Made by a program: the position numbers and the translations under genes. From an uncultured Paracoccaceae bacterium (GTDB lineage: Bacteria > Pseudomonadota > Alphaproteobacteria > Rhodobacterales > Rhodobacteraceae), in the NCBI GenBank assembly GCA_947497185.1, contig CANMFL010000001.1, forward strand, positions 1 to 64,000: 64,000 bases of DNA, read 5' to 3'. Of this stretch, positions 43,257 to 51,401 are shown piece by piece. The stretch's first letter is position 1. Each line of letters opens with the position of its first letter. Under the pieces are notes generated by a model. That model made no database searches. It was not told the origin of the DNA and saw only the letters and a program-made list of their open reading frames with translations.

Positions 43257-44036
43257 TTACGCTTCTTTAGCGAATTCTGCGGCTTGTTTCAGCCATTCGT
43301 CGCGTTCGATACGGCCTTTGAATGACAATTGATCATCAACATAGGCAATTTCTTCAGCATTCCAAGCCGCAACTTGGTCAAAGTGGAAGATGCCGTTTGC
43401 GTGCAGCTTCTTCTCGAGTGCTGGACCAACGCCTGAAATACGCTTCAGATCGTCAGCAACACCGCCGCGTGCTTCTTTGAGCAGGTTGGCAGGTTTTGTA
43501 CCAGCGTTTGCTGCTTCGGCGTCAACCTGTGCGGTGTCGGCTTTTGCGGCTTTCTTTGGTGCGGCTTTTGCAGGTGCAGCGTCAGCCTTTTTAGCAGCCT
43601 TAGGTGTTGAAGCGCGCTTTGCAGCAGCTTCAGCAGCTTTGGATGTTGGGGCGCCTTTACCAGCAATGATGCCTTCGCAGACAACTTTACCAGCACCGGA
43701 AACCGCAGCTTTTACGCCGGACTTTTCAGCGCCTTTTTCAAGGATGTCGCCAATACGAACAACTGTGAGCTGCTGACGGTGACCCTTCTTACGTGCGGAA
43801 GAGTGCTTACGACGGCGCTTAACGAAGTTAATCGTCTTAGGGCCTTTGATTTGGTCAACAACTTCGGCTTGAACACCAGCGTCAGCCACGAGAGGCGCGC
43901 CAACAGTGTTTCCAACCATGAGAATCTCGTTGAATTGGATTGTGTCGCCAGCGGCGGCATCCAATTTTTCGACACGCAGTACGTCGCCTGATGCAACTTT
44001 GTACTGTTTGCCACCGGTCTTAAGAACCGCAAACAT
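43257..44036 (-). CDS. rplU: 50S ribosomal protein L21 with long C-terminal extension
   Basis: The first 103 residues or so are standard L21 (MFAVLKTGGKQYKVASGDVL, then FVKRRRKHSSARKKGHRQ). An Ala/Lys-rich linker of about 80 residues follows. The chain ends in a helix-hairpin-helix-type domain (LKRISGVGPALEKKLHANGI) and a WNAEEIAYVDDQLSFKGRI block seen in other small alphaproteobacterial proteins. At 259 residues it is more than twice the usual L21 length. The extension may contact RNA or ribosome assembly factors. Confidence 0.95.
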   Translation of the reverse strand: MFAVLKTGGKQYKVASGDVLRVEKLDAAAGDTIQFNEILMVGNTVGAPLVADAGVQAEVVDQIKGPKTINFVKRRRKHSSARKKGHRQQLTVVRIGDILEKGAEKSGVKAAVSGAGKVVCEGIIAGKGAPTSKAAEAAAKRASTPKAAKKADAAPAKAAPKKAAKADTAQVDAEAANAGTKPANLLKEARGGVADDLKRISGVGPALEKKLHANGIFHFDQVAAWNAEEIAYVDDQLSFKGRIERDEWLKQAAEFAKEA

Positions 44037-44213
44037 AGTGTATTCCTTTGTCTTTCGCGTCTCTGAGGCCCCCGATTGAACGGGTGTTTGGAACCTGTGG
44101 ACTGCGTGCCTTATTAGGCAGTTTTTCGCATTACCCTCAGCAAGTCACTTGCCGAGATGGCGGCTTATGTGCGCAGATAGGATTTAAGTCAAGCCCTGAA
44201 CGAGGCCAAAACC

Positions 44214-44564
44214 ATGCGCATTTCACTTATTTCCCTGATATTTATAGCAGCTTGCAGTAGCGACGCCAATCACATTGGCAATCCGTTGCTTTTGCCAGTG
44301 AATGCTCTGACGTCGATGACCGAGAACGCGATTTACACGCAACGGCGTGGGCAGGTCGAACTGGCGGTGAAATCGACGTTCGATCAGATCATCCCTGAAA
44401 TCAATTCAGGCGGCGGTCCGGCGATCAGCACGGCGATGGAAGCGGCAGGTATTCCGTTGGCAGAGCGCCCTGCCCGTCTGACCCAATTACGTGGTGATAT
44501 TGGTCTATACGACGCGAACCCCGGCGCCTTGGTGACGGCGCTGATGGTGTATGGCTCGAACTAA
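44214..44564 (+). CDS. Small predicted lipoprotein
   Basis: The 116-residue protein opens MRISLISLIFIAACSSD, a short lipoprotein signal with a lipobox-like IAAC. The mature part has no recognised domain and includes RGQVELAVKSTFDQIIPEI. It is divergent from rplU and ends at a terminator shared with the symporter gene. Function is unknown. Confidence 0.72.
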   Translation: MRISLISLIFIAACSSDANHIGNPLLLPVNALTSMTENAIYTQRRGQVELAVKSTFDQIIPEINSGGGPAISTAMEAAGIPLAERPARLTQLRGDIGLYDANPGALVTALMVYGSN

Positions 44565-44581
44565 GCGACGTATCTGCATAG

Positions 44582-44612
44582 AAAAAAGGCCGCCCATGCG
44601 GGACGGCCTTTG
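44582..44612. terminator. Bidirectional terminator
   Basis: AAAGGCCGCCC and GGGACGGCCTTT form a stem with a 4-base loop and A/T runs on both sides, between convergent genes. Confidence 0.8.
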
Positions 44613-44635
44613 TCGTGTTATAGTATGTGCAGCGC

Positions 44636-46192
44636 TTAGTGGGTGAATTTCCGGATTTCACCGGATTTCAGGCGCGCACTATAAGAGACCAGCTCTCTGC
44701 GGACGATCTTCATCAAGAAGTACAGGCAGAAGATGTTGACCACCGCCATTGCAAAGATCGCAGCATCAGAGAAGTCGATGACTGGACCGAGGCTTGCCGC
44801 TGCACCGATGACGATGAAAATGCAGAAGATGATCTTGAAGACCAGCTCTTTGGTTTTGCCTTCGCCGAACAGGTAGGTCCATGCTTTCAGGCCGTAATAT
44901 GACCATGAAATCATTGTCGAGAACGCAAACAGGATCACTGCAATCGCCAAGACATATGGGAACCAGCTGATGGCTGATCCGAATGCCGCCGATGTCAGCG
45001 CCACGCCGGATGTATCACCGACTGTCGCAATCGCTGTGCCAGCTTCGTTCAGCACGTAGTTGCCTGTGTTTGGATCAATGATCAGTTGCTGTGAGATGAC
45101 GATCACAAGGGCTGTCATCGTACACACAACAACGGTGTCGATCAGTGGTTCAAGCAAGGACACAAAGCCTTCGGTGATCGGTTCTTTGGTTTTCACCGCA
45201 GAGTGCGCAATCGCCGCGGACCCAACGCCGGCTTCGTTCGAGAACGCCGCCCGTTTGAAGCCTTGGATTAAGGCACCAACCATGCCGCCAGCAACGCCAA
45301 GGCCTGTGAAGGCACCTGCAAAGATCTGACCAAATGCCCAGCCGATCAGGTTGTAGTTCACGATCAGAACGATCAACGCGGCACCGACATATAAAATGCC
45401 CATCAAAGGCACGATTTTCTCAGTGACTTTCGCGATGGATTTGATGCCGCCAACGATCACTGCAAACACGATAGTCGCAAAGATGATGCCCGTAATCCAA
45501 CCCGGGAAATCGCCGGTGATCTGGGTGATCTGTGCGTGTGCCTGGTTCGCTTGGAACATGTTCCCGCCGCCCAATGCGCCAAGGATACAGAAGATCGAAA
45601 ACATGACCGCCAGAATTTTACCACCCGGTAGACCGAGTTCGTTAAAACCTTTGGCGATATAGTACATCGGTCCACCCGACACGCTACCATCAGGATATTC
45701 GTTGCGGTATTTTACGCCGAGCGTACATTCGGTAAACTTGGACGCCATGCCCAGCAGACCTGCAAGGATCATCCAGAACGTAGCCCCTGGCCCACCGATA
45801 CCAACGGCTACAGCCACACCAGCGATGTTCCCTAGACCAACAGTACCAGACAGCGCTGTCGCGAGAGCCTGAAAGTGGCTGACCTCGCCTGCGTCATCTG
45901 GGTCGGAATAGTCGCCCTTTACCAAGGCAATCGCATGGCCAAAGAAGCGGAACTGCACAGCTGCAAAGTAGATGGTAAAGACGGTCGCACCGATCACCAG
46001 CCACATCACGATCCACGGGAAATTGGTGCCCGGTATCGACATGAAAATGCCGTTCACGAACCAGCCTGTCGCACTTGAGAAGGCTGCGTTCACTTTTTCA
46101 TCCATCGTCAGCACCGCCTCTTGGGCCGCCGCTGGAAGTGAGGCCGCAAAGAAGGCTGCGACCGTAAAGAAAACTCTGTAAATGTTACTCAT
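44636..46192 (-). CDS. Alanine/glycine:cation symporter (AGCS family)
   Basis: The 518-residue protein has about ten membrane helices and the family signature GTVGLGNIAGVAVAVGIGGP. FSNEAGVGSAAIAHSAVK is the second marker. It imports alanine or glycine with sodium. An N-terminal hydrophobic stretch ending in ASLPAAAQEA looks like a cleaved signal, common in this group. The ATG at 46192 follows GAGGAATGG. The universal stress gene ends 12 bp upstream. Confidence 0.93.
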   Translation of the reverse strand: MSNIYRVFFTVAAFFAASLPAAAQEAVLTMDEKVNAAFSSATGWFVNGIFMSIPGTNFPWIVMWLVIGATVFTIYFAAVQFRFFGHAIALVKGDYSDPDDAGEVSHFQALATALSGTVGLGNIAGVAVAVGIGGPGATFWMILAGLLGMASKFTECTLGVKYRNEYPDGSVSGGPMYYIAKGFNELGLPGGKILAVMFSIFCILGALGGGNMFQANQAHAQITQITGDFPGWITGIIFATIVFAVIVGGIKSIAKVTEKIVPLMGILYVGAALIVLIVNYNLIGWAFGQIFAGAFTGLGVAGGMVGALIQGFKRAAFSNEAGVGSAAIAHSAVKTKEPITEGFVSLLEPLIDTVVVCTMTALVIVISQQLIIDPNTGNYVLNEAGTAIATVGDTSGVALTSAAFGSAISWFPYVLAIAVILFAFSTMISWSYYGLKAWTYLFGEGKTKELVFKIIFCIFIVIGAAASLGPVIDFSDAAIFAMAVVNIFCLYFLMKIVRRELVSYSARLKSGEIRKFTH

Positions 46193-46203
46193 GATACCAT
46201 TCC

Positions 46204-46635
46204 TCATACGACAACAGTGACAGGAACGCGGGCGTTCATCACAAGGTTTGCGGTCGAGCTGCCAAAGATACGCTTGGAAAAACCACCCGCACTGGAGCGT
46301 GCGATGATGATCTGGCTTGCACCTTCTTTATGGGCAATCGCGTCAATCGTGTCGGCCACATCCCCGTGGCGCACGATTGCGCGCGCCGACAGGCCCGCCT
46401 TGGTCAGTGTCTCGACTGCAGGGGTCAGCACCCGATCTGTCGCAATCGAGATTTCCTCTTCACGCCGCTTATGGCGTTGCGCGTTTTCTTCTGCTGTCTG
46501 GAATGAGAACGGCGACCATTCGATCACGTAGACCACGATTAATTCGCAGGTCTCCATGTTGGCCGCCAGCTGGGTCGCAAATTCAAGAGCCTTTTCCCCT
46601 GAACTTTGCCCATCAAGTCCGATCACTAGTTTCAT
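46204..46635 (-). CDS. Universal stress protein (UspA family)
   Basis: The 143-residue single Usp domain starts MKLVIGLDGQSSGEKALEF and ends SAGGFSKRIFGSSTANLVMN-ARVPVTVVV. This last block is the G-2x-G-9x-G(S/T) nucleotide-binding motif. The ATG at 46635 follows GAGGGAAG. It is the first gene of a pair with the AGCS symporter; transporter plus Usp pairs are common, and the Usp may tune the transporter. Confidence 0.9.
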   Translation of the reverse strand: MKLVIGLDGQSSGEKALEFATQLAANMETCELIVVYVIEWSPFSFQTAEENAQRHKRREEEISIATDRVLTPAVETLTKAGLSARAIVRHGDVADTIDAIAHKEGASQIIIARSSAGGFSKRIFGSSTANLVMNARVPVTVVV

Positions 46636-46962
46636 AAATCTTCCCTCTCGGTTGGTGACTGCCAGTCTCCCAAACTGTACCGCTGGGTTGTATTTTGACT
46701 GGCCATACCTGAAAGCTAGCGCAGGAATGCCATTCGATCTACACTTTTGGTGCATAGGGGTTTTCTCAGTGAAAACGGGGATTTGTGGATTGGGGCGGCT
46801 GTAGCGCGTTCAGACCCGCACAATCAGTGGTTGCGGGAACGGCATAGAGATGGCGCGCAGGCGTGATGTGCAAATGCAGCATTCGGGACTTGGCGCCCGA
46901 GAGATATGCACAAATTTTAGGCGGAAGTCATTGGATTCAGGCGATAATTGCCGAAATGCGTC

Positions 46963-46994
46963 ATCCGCGTGGTTGGGGTCTATCACACGCGGAT
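46963..46994 (-). terminator. Hairpin in the gap between usp and the 47006 gene
   Basis: ATCCGCGTG and CACGCGGAT form a 9-bp stem about 15 bp past the stop of the gene at 47006. No clear T-run follows. The rest of the 370-bp gap (46636-47005) shows no gene that I can support; it must contain the usp promoter. Confidence 0.4.
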
Positions 46995-47005
46995 TGAAAT
47001 AGTGT

Positions 47006-47494
47006 TCAGCCTTCGCAAGGCGCCCATTTCGGGTCGCGCCCGAGATCTACGCACAGCCCTGCTGCACGCTTCGTCTTCTCGATTTGATCGTCATAAACAA
47101 AGTACCCCGACCCCGTATCACAGTGCAGAAACGCAATTTCCGTCCCGTTTTCGCTGATCGAGATGCCGCCGTTCACTTCAACATTCTCTGGATCGCGGGC
47201 AAAACTCATGCCGACTTCGTAGCGAAAGTCACCGTTGGTAAAAGCAATCGCCTCCCAAATCGAACTGCTGACACCCGGCCAAGGCGTGTAGTCAATGTCA
47301 ACCGCCGGCTCGGATAGCGCCAGATCAGGTTCCTGCTCGGACGGCCCGTAAGCATAGTGCACAATGCCGTCGTCAAACGTCACCGAAACGCCAGTCGCGC
47401 CATCCTTGAATGTGCAGGCCATTAGCAGCGTTTCCTCTGCCGATGCCGTCATGCCCGCCACGCAAAGTGCCGCTGTCATCGCAATCCGCTGCAT
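47006..47494 (-). CDS. Hypothetical periplasmic protein
   Basis: The 162-residue protein has a signal peptide (MQRIAMTAALCVAGMTASA) and a mature part with four cysteines, including ACTFKDG, FLHCDTG and a final WAPCEG, suggesting disulfides. The family is not recognised. The ATG overlaps the stop of the DUF2059-type gene upstream (TGATG), so the two are co-translated. Confidence 0.75.
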   Translation of the reverse strand: MQRIAMTAALCVAGMTASAEETLLMACTFKDGATGVSVTFDDGIVHYAYGPSEQEPDLALSEPAVDIDYTPWPGVSSSIWEAIAFTNGDFRYEVGMSFARDPENVEVNGGISISENGTEIAFLHCDTGSGYFVYDDQIEKTKRAAGLCVDLGRDPKWAPCEG

Positions 47495-48321
47495 CACAGG
47501 TCCTGCCCCGCCATGTTCTGCGATGATGCCAAACCCAACGCGCGGCTTATTTCGTCGAACAAGTCGTCAAAGGCCACAAACAGCGCGGTGTTCAAATCTT
47601 GGCCCGCGTCGGATTGGGAAAACGTGATATAGGTCTCAAGCTCTTCGTCGCTTAGCGGTTGGTACGCCAGTAGCAGGTAGGAATAGACCCATTCGATGGT
47701 GTTGGTGCGGATTTCCGGTTCTTGGCTCCAGACATCTGTCAGGATTTGTTCCTCTGTCAACTCTTGGCCAAATGCCCCGCCGTCCAGCAATCCAAGGTAA
47801 AACGCGTAGTTCGCATTCATCGCACCGACGACATTGGTTTCGATTAAGTCATTCGTTTCAATGAATTCGTCGATCATCGCCATGCGCGGGTTATCATCGG
47901 CAAGCGCTATTGCTGCGGATTCCTTGCTGGCCTCTTCCACGCCCTCGTCCATCAACGCCCGACGCGCCGCGATCTCTAGGCCAACAACGGTCTGGCCGAT
48001 GTCCCCTTCAAAAAATGCGATCATGCTGGCCACGTCACTGTCGCCCAATGCCGCGCCCAATTGGGTCTCAAGCCCTGCAACCATCACGTCGTAGTCGTAA
48101 ATGCGCGACACGGTATCGGGCCAGTCAGAGCCTACGCGATCCGGAAACAAATCCTCGGCGATCTGTTCGCCGTAGTCCAACCCTTCTTCGCGCATGATCG
48201 TCACCATCTCTGGCAAGTCCATAGCAGCAAACAACGCAGCGATATCCTCTTTGGCCGCATTCGCATGGGCCAACACAGGTGTCAGCGAAAGCGCTGCGGC
48301 TAAGGTCAAACGGTTCAGCAT
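47494..48321 (-). CDS. Periplasmic DUF2059-type protein
   Basis: The 275-residue protein has a signal peptide (MLNRLTLAAALSLTPVLAHA) and a helical mature part. The C-terminal region, with YQPLSDEELETYITFSQSDAG, fits the DUF2059 family; a similar MIAFFEGDIGQTV block occurs earlier, so the protein may contain two related halves. Role unknown. AAGGATC precedes the ATG at 48321. It is the first gene of a two-gene unit. Confidence 0.8.
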   Translation of the reverse strand: MLNRLTLAAALSLTPVLAHANAAKEDIAALFAAMDLPEMVTIMREEGLDYGEQIAEDLFPDRVGSDWPDTVSRIYDYDVMVAGLETQLGAALGDSDVASMIAFFEGDIGQTVVGLEIAARRALMDEGVEEASKESAAIALADDNPRMAMIDEFIETNDLIETNVVGAMNANYAFYLGLLDGGAFGQELTEEQILTDVWSQEPEIRTNTIEWVYSYLLLAYQPLSDEELETYITFSQSDAGQDLNTALFVAFDDLFDEISRALGLASSQNMAGQDL

Positions 48322-48467
48322 GTATCGATCCTTTTGCGTCATTTCCTATAAGATATGTGTGCTTAGGCCGATTTCCAACCCGAATAGAGAAAACCGCGCG
48401 TCAGGACGCCGAAACCGACTTGCACGCATCGCGCGGCATCAGTAAACGACGCACACCACTTTGACGC

Positions 48468-48557
48468 GGAGAGGTGCCGGAGTGGTCGAACGGGGCGGTC
48501 TCGAAAACCGTTGAGCGTGCAAGCGTTCCCAGGGTTCGAATCCCTGTCTCTCCGCCA
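48468..48557 (+). tRNA. tRNA-Ser (anticodon CGA)
   Basis: The acceptor arm GGAGAGG pairs with TCTCTCC, with G and an encoded CCA at the end. The anticodon loop is CTCGAAA, giving CGA. A long variable arm (TGAGCGTGCAAGCGTTCCC region) marks a class II serine tRNA. An integrase gene begins 148 bp downstream, so the 3' part of this tRNA is the likely attachment site. Confidence 0.95.
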
Positions 48558-48705
48558 TTTTACAATTTTGTTCGATTTGATAAAGCGCTTAGAGTGGCTT
48601 TTTTCTTTTGTTTGCATGGGTTTGCGTGCGTTCTTCGTTTGTCTTGATTTTCGTTCAGTTACGTCTATATTCGTTCCTTGAGTGGTATGGAATGTGGTAC
48701 GTATT

Positions 48706-49893
48706 ATGGCCCTATCTGGTAAGCTGACGAAGAAGTTGGTCGAGAACCTGAACGCTGGGCGACACGGCGATGGCAACGGATTGTATCTCGTTGTTGACCC
48801 GTCAGGGGCGCGGCGTTGGATCGTTCGGGTGGTTGTCAAAGGGCAAAAGAATAAAAAAGGTGCGCCGCTACGTACTGATTTTGGTCTCGGTGGTGCTGAC
48901 ATCGTAACGCTGAACCAAGCCAGAGAGCGCGCTCTCGAATATCGCCGGATGGCAAAGCAAGGCCTCAACCCTCGTTTCAACGCGCACAAAGAGGTGCCGA
49001 CTTTTGAGGAGGTCGCGCAACAGGTCCACATTGACCGGATGCCAACCTGGAAAAACCAGAAGCACGGCCAACAATGGATCAACACACTGCGTGATTATGC
49101 CTTTCCCAAAATTGGCCGCATGCCGATTGATAGCATTGATCAGCCTGAGGTGTTGATGTGCCTGTCCCCTATCTGGACAGAAAAGCACGAAACCGCGCGA
49201 CGCCTGTCTCAGCGTATCAAGATCGTTTTAGACGTCGCAAAGTCCAAAGGATTGCGATCGGGCGAGAACCCAGTGACGGCAATCAAAGATGCGCAGGTCC
49301 TTCCGAAAGTAAAAGCAAAGCCAAAGCACCATATGGCAATGCGCTGGCAAGATGTGCCGGCCTTCTATGCTGACCTCACATCGCGCAATGCCATGTCAGC
49401 ACGTGCACTTCGCTTTACCTGCCTGACCGGATCTCGCACCGGTGAAGTTCTAGGGATGCGCTGGCCGGAAATCGACTTTGATGAACGGTTGTGGACCTGC
49501 CCTGCGGAGCGGATGAAAACCGGCGAGGTGCACCGCGTGCCTCTGACCGATGAAATGTTGACAATCATTGAGCCGTTGCAGGACCTAAAATCAGATTTTG
49601 TTTTTGAGGGACAAAAGCGCCATAAGCCAATGTCGAACATGTCGATGTTGATGTTGCTACGCAGAATGAATGTTGAAGGCGTGACTGTTCACGGGTTCCG
49701 GTCCACATTCCGTGATTGGGCGTCCGAAGTTGCGAGCGCGCCCCGAGAGGTCGCTGAGATGAGCCTGTCGCATCGCGTCGGGTCAGATGTGGAGCGCGCT
49801 TATGCTCGGTCCGATTTATTAGCAAAACGGAGAGAGCTTATGGAGCATTGGTCAGAATACGTGCGGTCAATCTCATCTGGTGGGACGGGTTAA
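48706..49893 (+). CDS. Tyrosine integrase (P4-like, DUF4102 N-terminus)
   Basis: The 395-residue integrase has the DUF4102 arm-binding domain (KLVENLNAGRHGDGNGLYLV) and a catalytic domain with Arg in TGSRTGEVLGMRW, HxxR in HGFRSTFRDW, His in LSHRVG and Tyr in ERAYARSD, so the active site is complete. Such integrases use tRNA 3' ends, matching the adjacent tRNA-Ser. The ATG at 48706 was chosen at the domain start; a GTG 24 bp upstream is possible. Confidence 0.93.
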   Translation: MALSGKLTKKLVENLNAGRHGDGNGLYLVVDPSGARRWIVRVVVKGQKNKKGAPLRTDFGLGGADIVTLNQARERALEYRRMAKQGLNPRFNAHKEVPTFEEVAQQVHIDRMPTWKNQKHGQQWINTLRDYAFPKIGRMPIDSIDQPEVLMCLSPIWTEKHETARRLSQRIKIVLDVAKSKGLRSGENPVTAIKDAQVLPKVKAKPKHHMAMRWQDVPAFYADLTSRNAMSARALRFTCLTGSRTGEVLGMRWPEIDFDERLWTCPAERMKTGEVHRVPLTDEMLTIIEPLQDLKSDFVFEGQKRHKPMSNMSMLMLLRRMNVEGVTVHGFRSTFRDWASEVASAPREVAEMSLSHRVGSDVERAYARSDLLAKRRELMEHWSEYVRSISSGGTG

Positions 49894-50543
49894 TGCTTAC
49901 AGTGTATATTGATGAATTGGACTTGACGAGCCTCGAATACTACCGCGCAGCACTCAGCGAGGTCACATTTGATGGTCGCAAGAAAGCCATCTCTGACTTC
50001 AGCAAGCAAATGGAACTCTGGCAACTTAAAGGCCTCACGAACAGCGTGCTTTGGCGAAGCCAAGTGCTCAGTACATCGCCCGAGTTTCTGCGCCAAATGG
50101 CCTCGGAAACGCCTGTGGGGAGCGAAGGCGCCGTTGCATTTTCTCAATGTGTCTCTCGATTTAACAGTGGGCAAGGACGCAAGTTGCGGATTGCGGAACA
50201 GATCGGGTTAGAGATTTGGAAATCTATCGAGGCCGGAAAGTTTCGGGGTCTACACAGCAAAACCGGTATTTTAGACACTGTAAGTCATAAGGCGCGGAAG
50301 TTGGGCTTTCCAGGCGCGCGCGATTTAAACGTCCTCAGAAAAATTTGGATGACATATCGAGGTGTCGTGCACCTCGGGGTCGCGCGGACGTTTTGTAAAG
50401 AGAAGGGCCTAGATAACACATCGTTGCTTGAGGTCGCAGAAGGCATACGGCGCCTGTTGTCCACTCAATGCCCCAAAGGCACCAAGACGTCGTATGTCGA
50501 CGAAGATGATCAGATTTCTTTTGTATATAAATCAACAACATAG
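49893..50543 (+). CDS. Unknown protein coupled to the integrase
   Basis: The 216-residue protein starts within the integrase stop (TAATG). It is soluble and mostly helical, with KKAISDFSKQMELWQLKGL, RIAEQIGLEIWKSIEAG and WMTYRGVVHLGVA. The last segment resembles small helical domains, but no family is recognised. Translational coupling to the integrase suggests a role in the element's upkeep or carriage. It could equally be cargo. Confidence 0.7.
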   Translation: MLTVYIDELDLTSLEYYRAALSEVTFDGRKKAISDFSKQMELWQLKGLTNSVLWRSQVLSTSPEFLRQMASETPVGSEGAVAFSQCVSRFNSGQGRKLRIAEQIGLEIWKSIEAGKFRGLHSKTGILDTVSHKARKLGFPGARDLNVLRKIWMTYRGVVHLGVARTFCKEKGLDNTSLLEVAEGIRRLLSTQCPKGTKTSYVDEDDQISFVYKSTT

Positions 50544-50634
50544 GGACCCAGATTTGCATATCGGGGTCTGCCTTTCCGCGTGAGTTTACGCGCTTCCTTT
50601 CATTGCACTCAACGCAATGGAAGGAAGGTCAGCA

Positions 50635-50844
50635 ATGCCCAACATCTTTGAGAATGTCCGCAACTACGTCTTGGAAGATCCGGAGCTCGCTTTGCTCGGC
50701 GACCGCGACAAGCTCGCCCAGTGGCGCCACAAAGGCATGGGCCCTCCCTTTTACCGCCTTGGTCGCAAGATCGTTTATCGCGGTGTCGATCTTAATCAAT
50801 GGGTGGAGGCGCATCGCGTCGATCCAGTTCGTGGCGCAGATTAA
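50635..50844 (+). CDS. AlpA-like small DNA-binding protein
   Basis: The 69-residue protein has an excisionase-type winged helix-turn-helix (DRDKLAQWRHKGMGPPFYRL, then RKIVYRGVDLNQWVEAHR). Such proteins act as excisionases or regulators of integrase genes. GGAAGG precedes the ATG at 50635. Its stop overlaps the next start (TAATG). Confidence 0.82.
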   Translation: MPNIFENVRNYVLEDPELALLGDRDKLAQWRHKGMGPPFYRLGRKIVYRGVDLNQWVEAHRVDPVRGAD

Positions 50845-51401
50845 TGGCGCGTTCTTCCCCTTACCCCGCTCCCGCAGCGTCGGATGTCAAATCTGACGAT
50901 GTTCTTCCCTCTCGCATAGACACACCGAAAAGTGCCTACGCTTCCGACGGGCGCGAGGCTACGTCGCGCGTTCAGTTGGATATGTTTCTTTCGGAACCAG
51001 CGCCTGTCTCGATCGGCGATACTGCAGTCAAGAAACAAACTGCCCAGTGTGTTCGCTGCACTGAATGTTTTCTTTCAGATCGTGAAGTGGCAAAACGCTA
51101 TGACATCTCGCGCGCGTCGGTTTGGCGCTGGTTGGCCAGTGAGCCTGCGTTTCCGGCTCCTGTCAAGCTGAGCGCGGGGACATCGCGCTGGAAGCTGAGC
51201 GACCTTATTCAGTTTGAAGCAAAGGCGCGTAAAGCCGAGGGGAAAAAGCGCACAGCAACGACGTCGGGTGCAGACTGTCGGGTGCAGACTAATGACGAAG
51301 TTCTACAAATACGTTCACCTCAAGAAAGATCGCGTCTACTCGATTGCGCAGCTGATGGACGCATATTCTGTGACGGCGAATACGGTCTCAAACTGGGTTA
51401 A
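50844..51401 (+). CDS. AlpA-family protein with frameshifted C-terminus
   Basis: The 185-residue frame starts at a TAATG junction. Residues 75-130 or so hold an AlpA/excisionase helix-turn-helix (FLSDREVAKRYDISRASVWR, then FPAPVKLSAGTSRW). A 14-bp tandem duplication at 51263-51290 shifts the frame. With a single copy the gene would stop after GAD at a TAA overlapping the recombinase ATG, giving 144 residues. The last 41 residues run out of frame through the recombinase gene and are probably not functional. Confidence 0.75.
   Translation: MARSSPYPAPAASDVKSDDVLPSRIDTPKSAYASDGREATSRVQLDMFLSEPAPVSIGDTAVKKQTAQCVRCTECFLSDREVAKRYDISRASVWRWLASEPAFPAPVKLSAGTSRWKLSDLIQFEAKARKAEGKKRTATTSGADCRVQTNDEVLQIRSPQERSRLLDCAADGRIFCDGEYGLKLG
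51263..51290 (+). repeat. 14-bp perfect tandem duplication
   Basis: GTCGGGTGCAGACT occurs twice in a row at the end of the AlpA-like gene. Removing one copy restores a TAATG stop/start junction with the recombinase gene at 51292. Confidence 0.9.
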
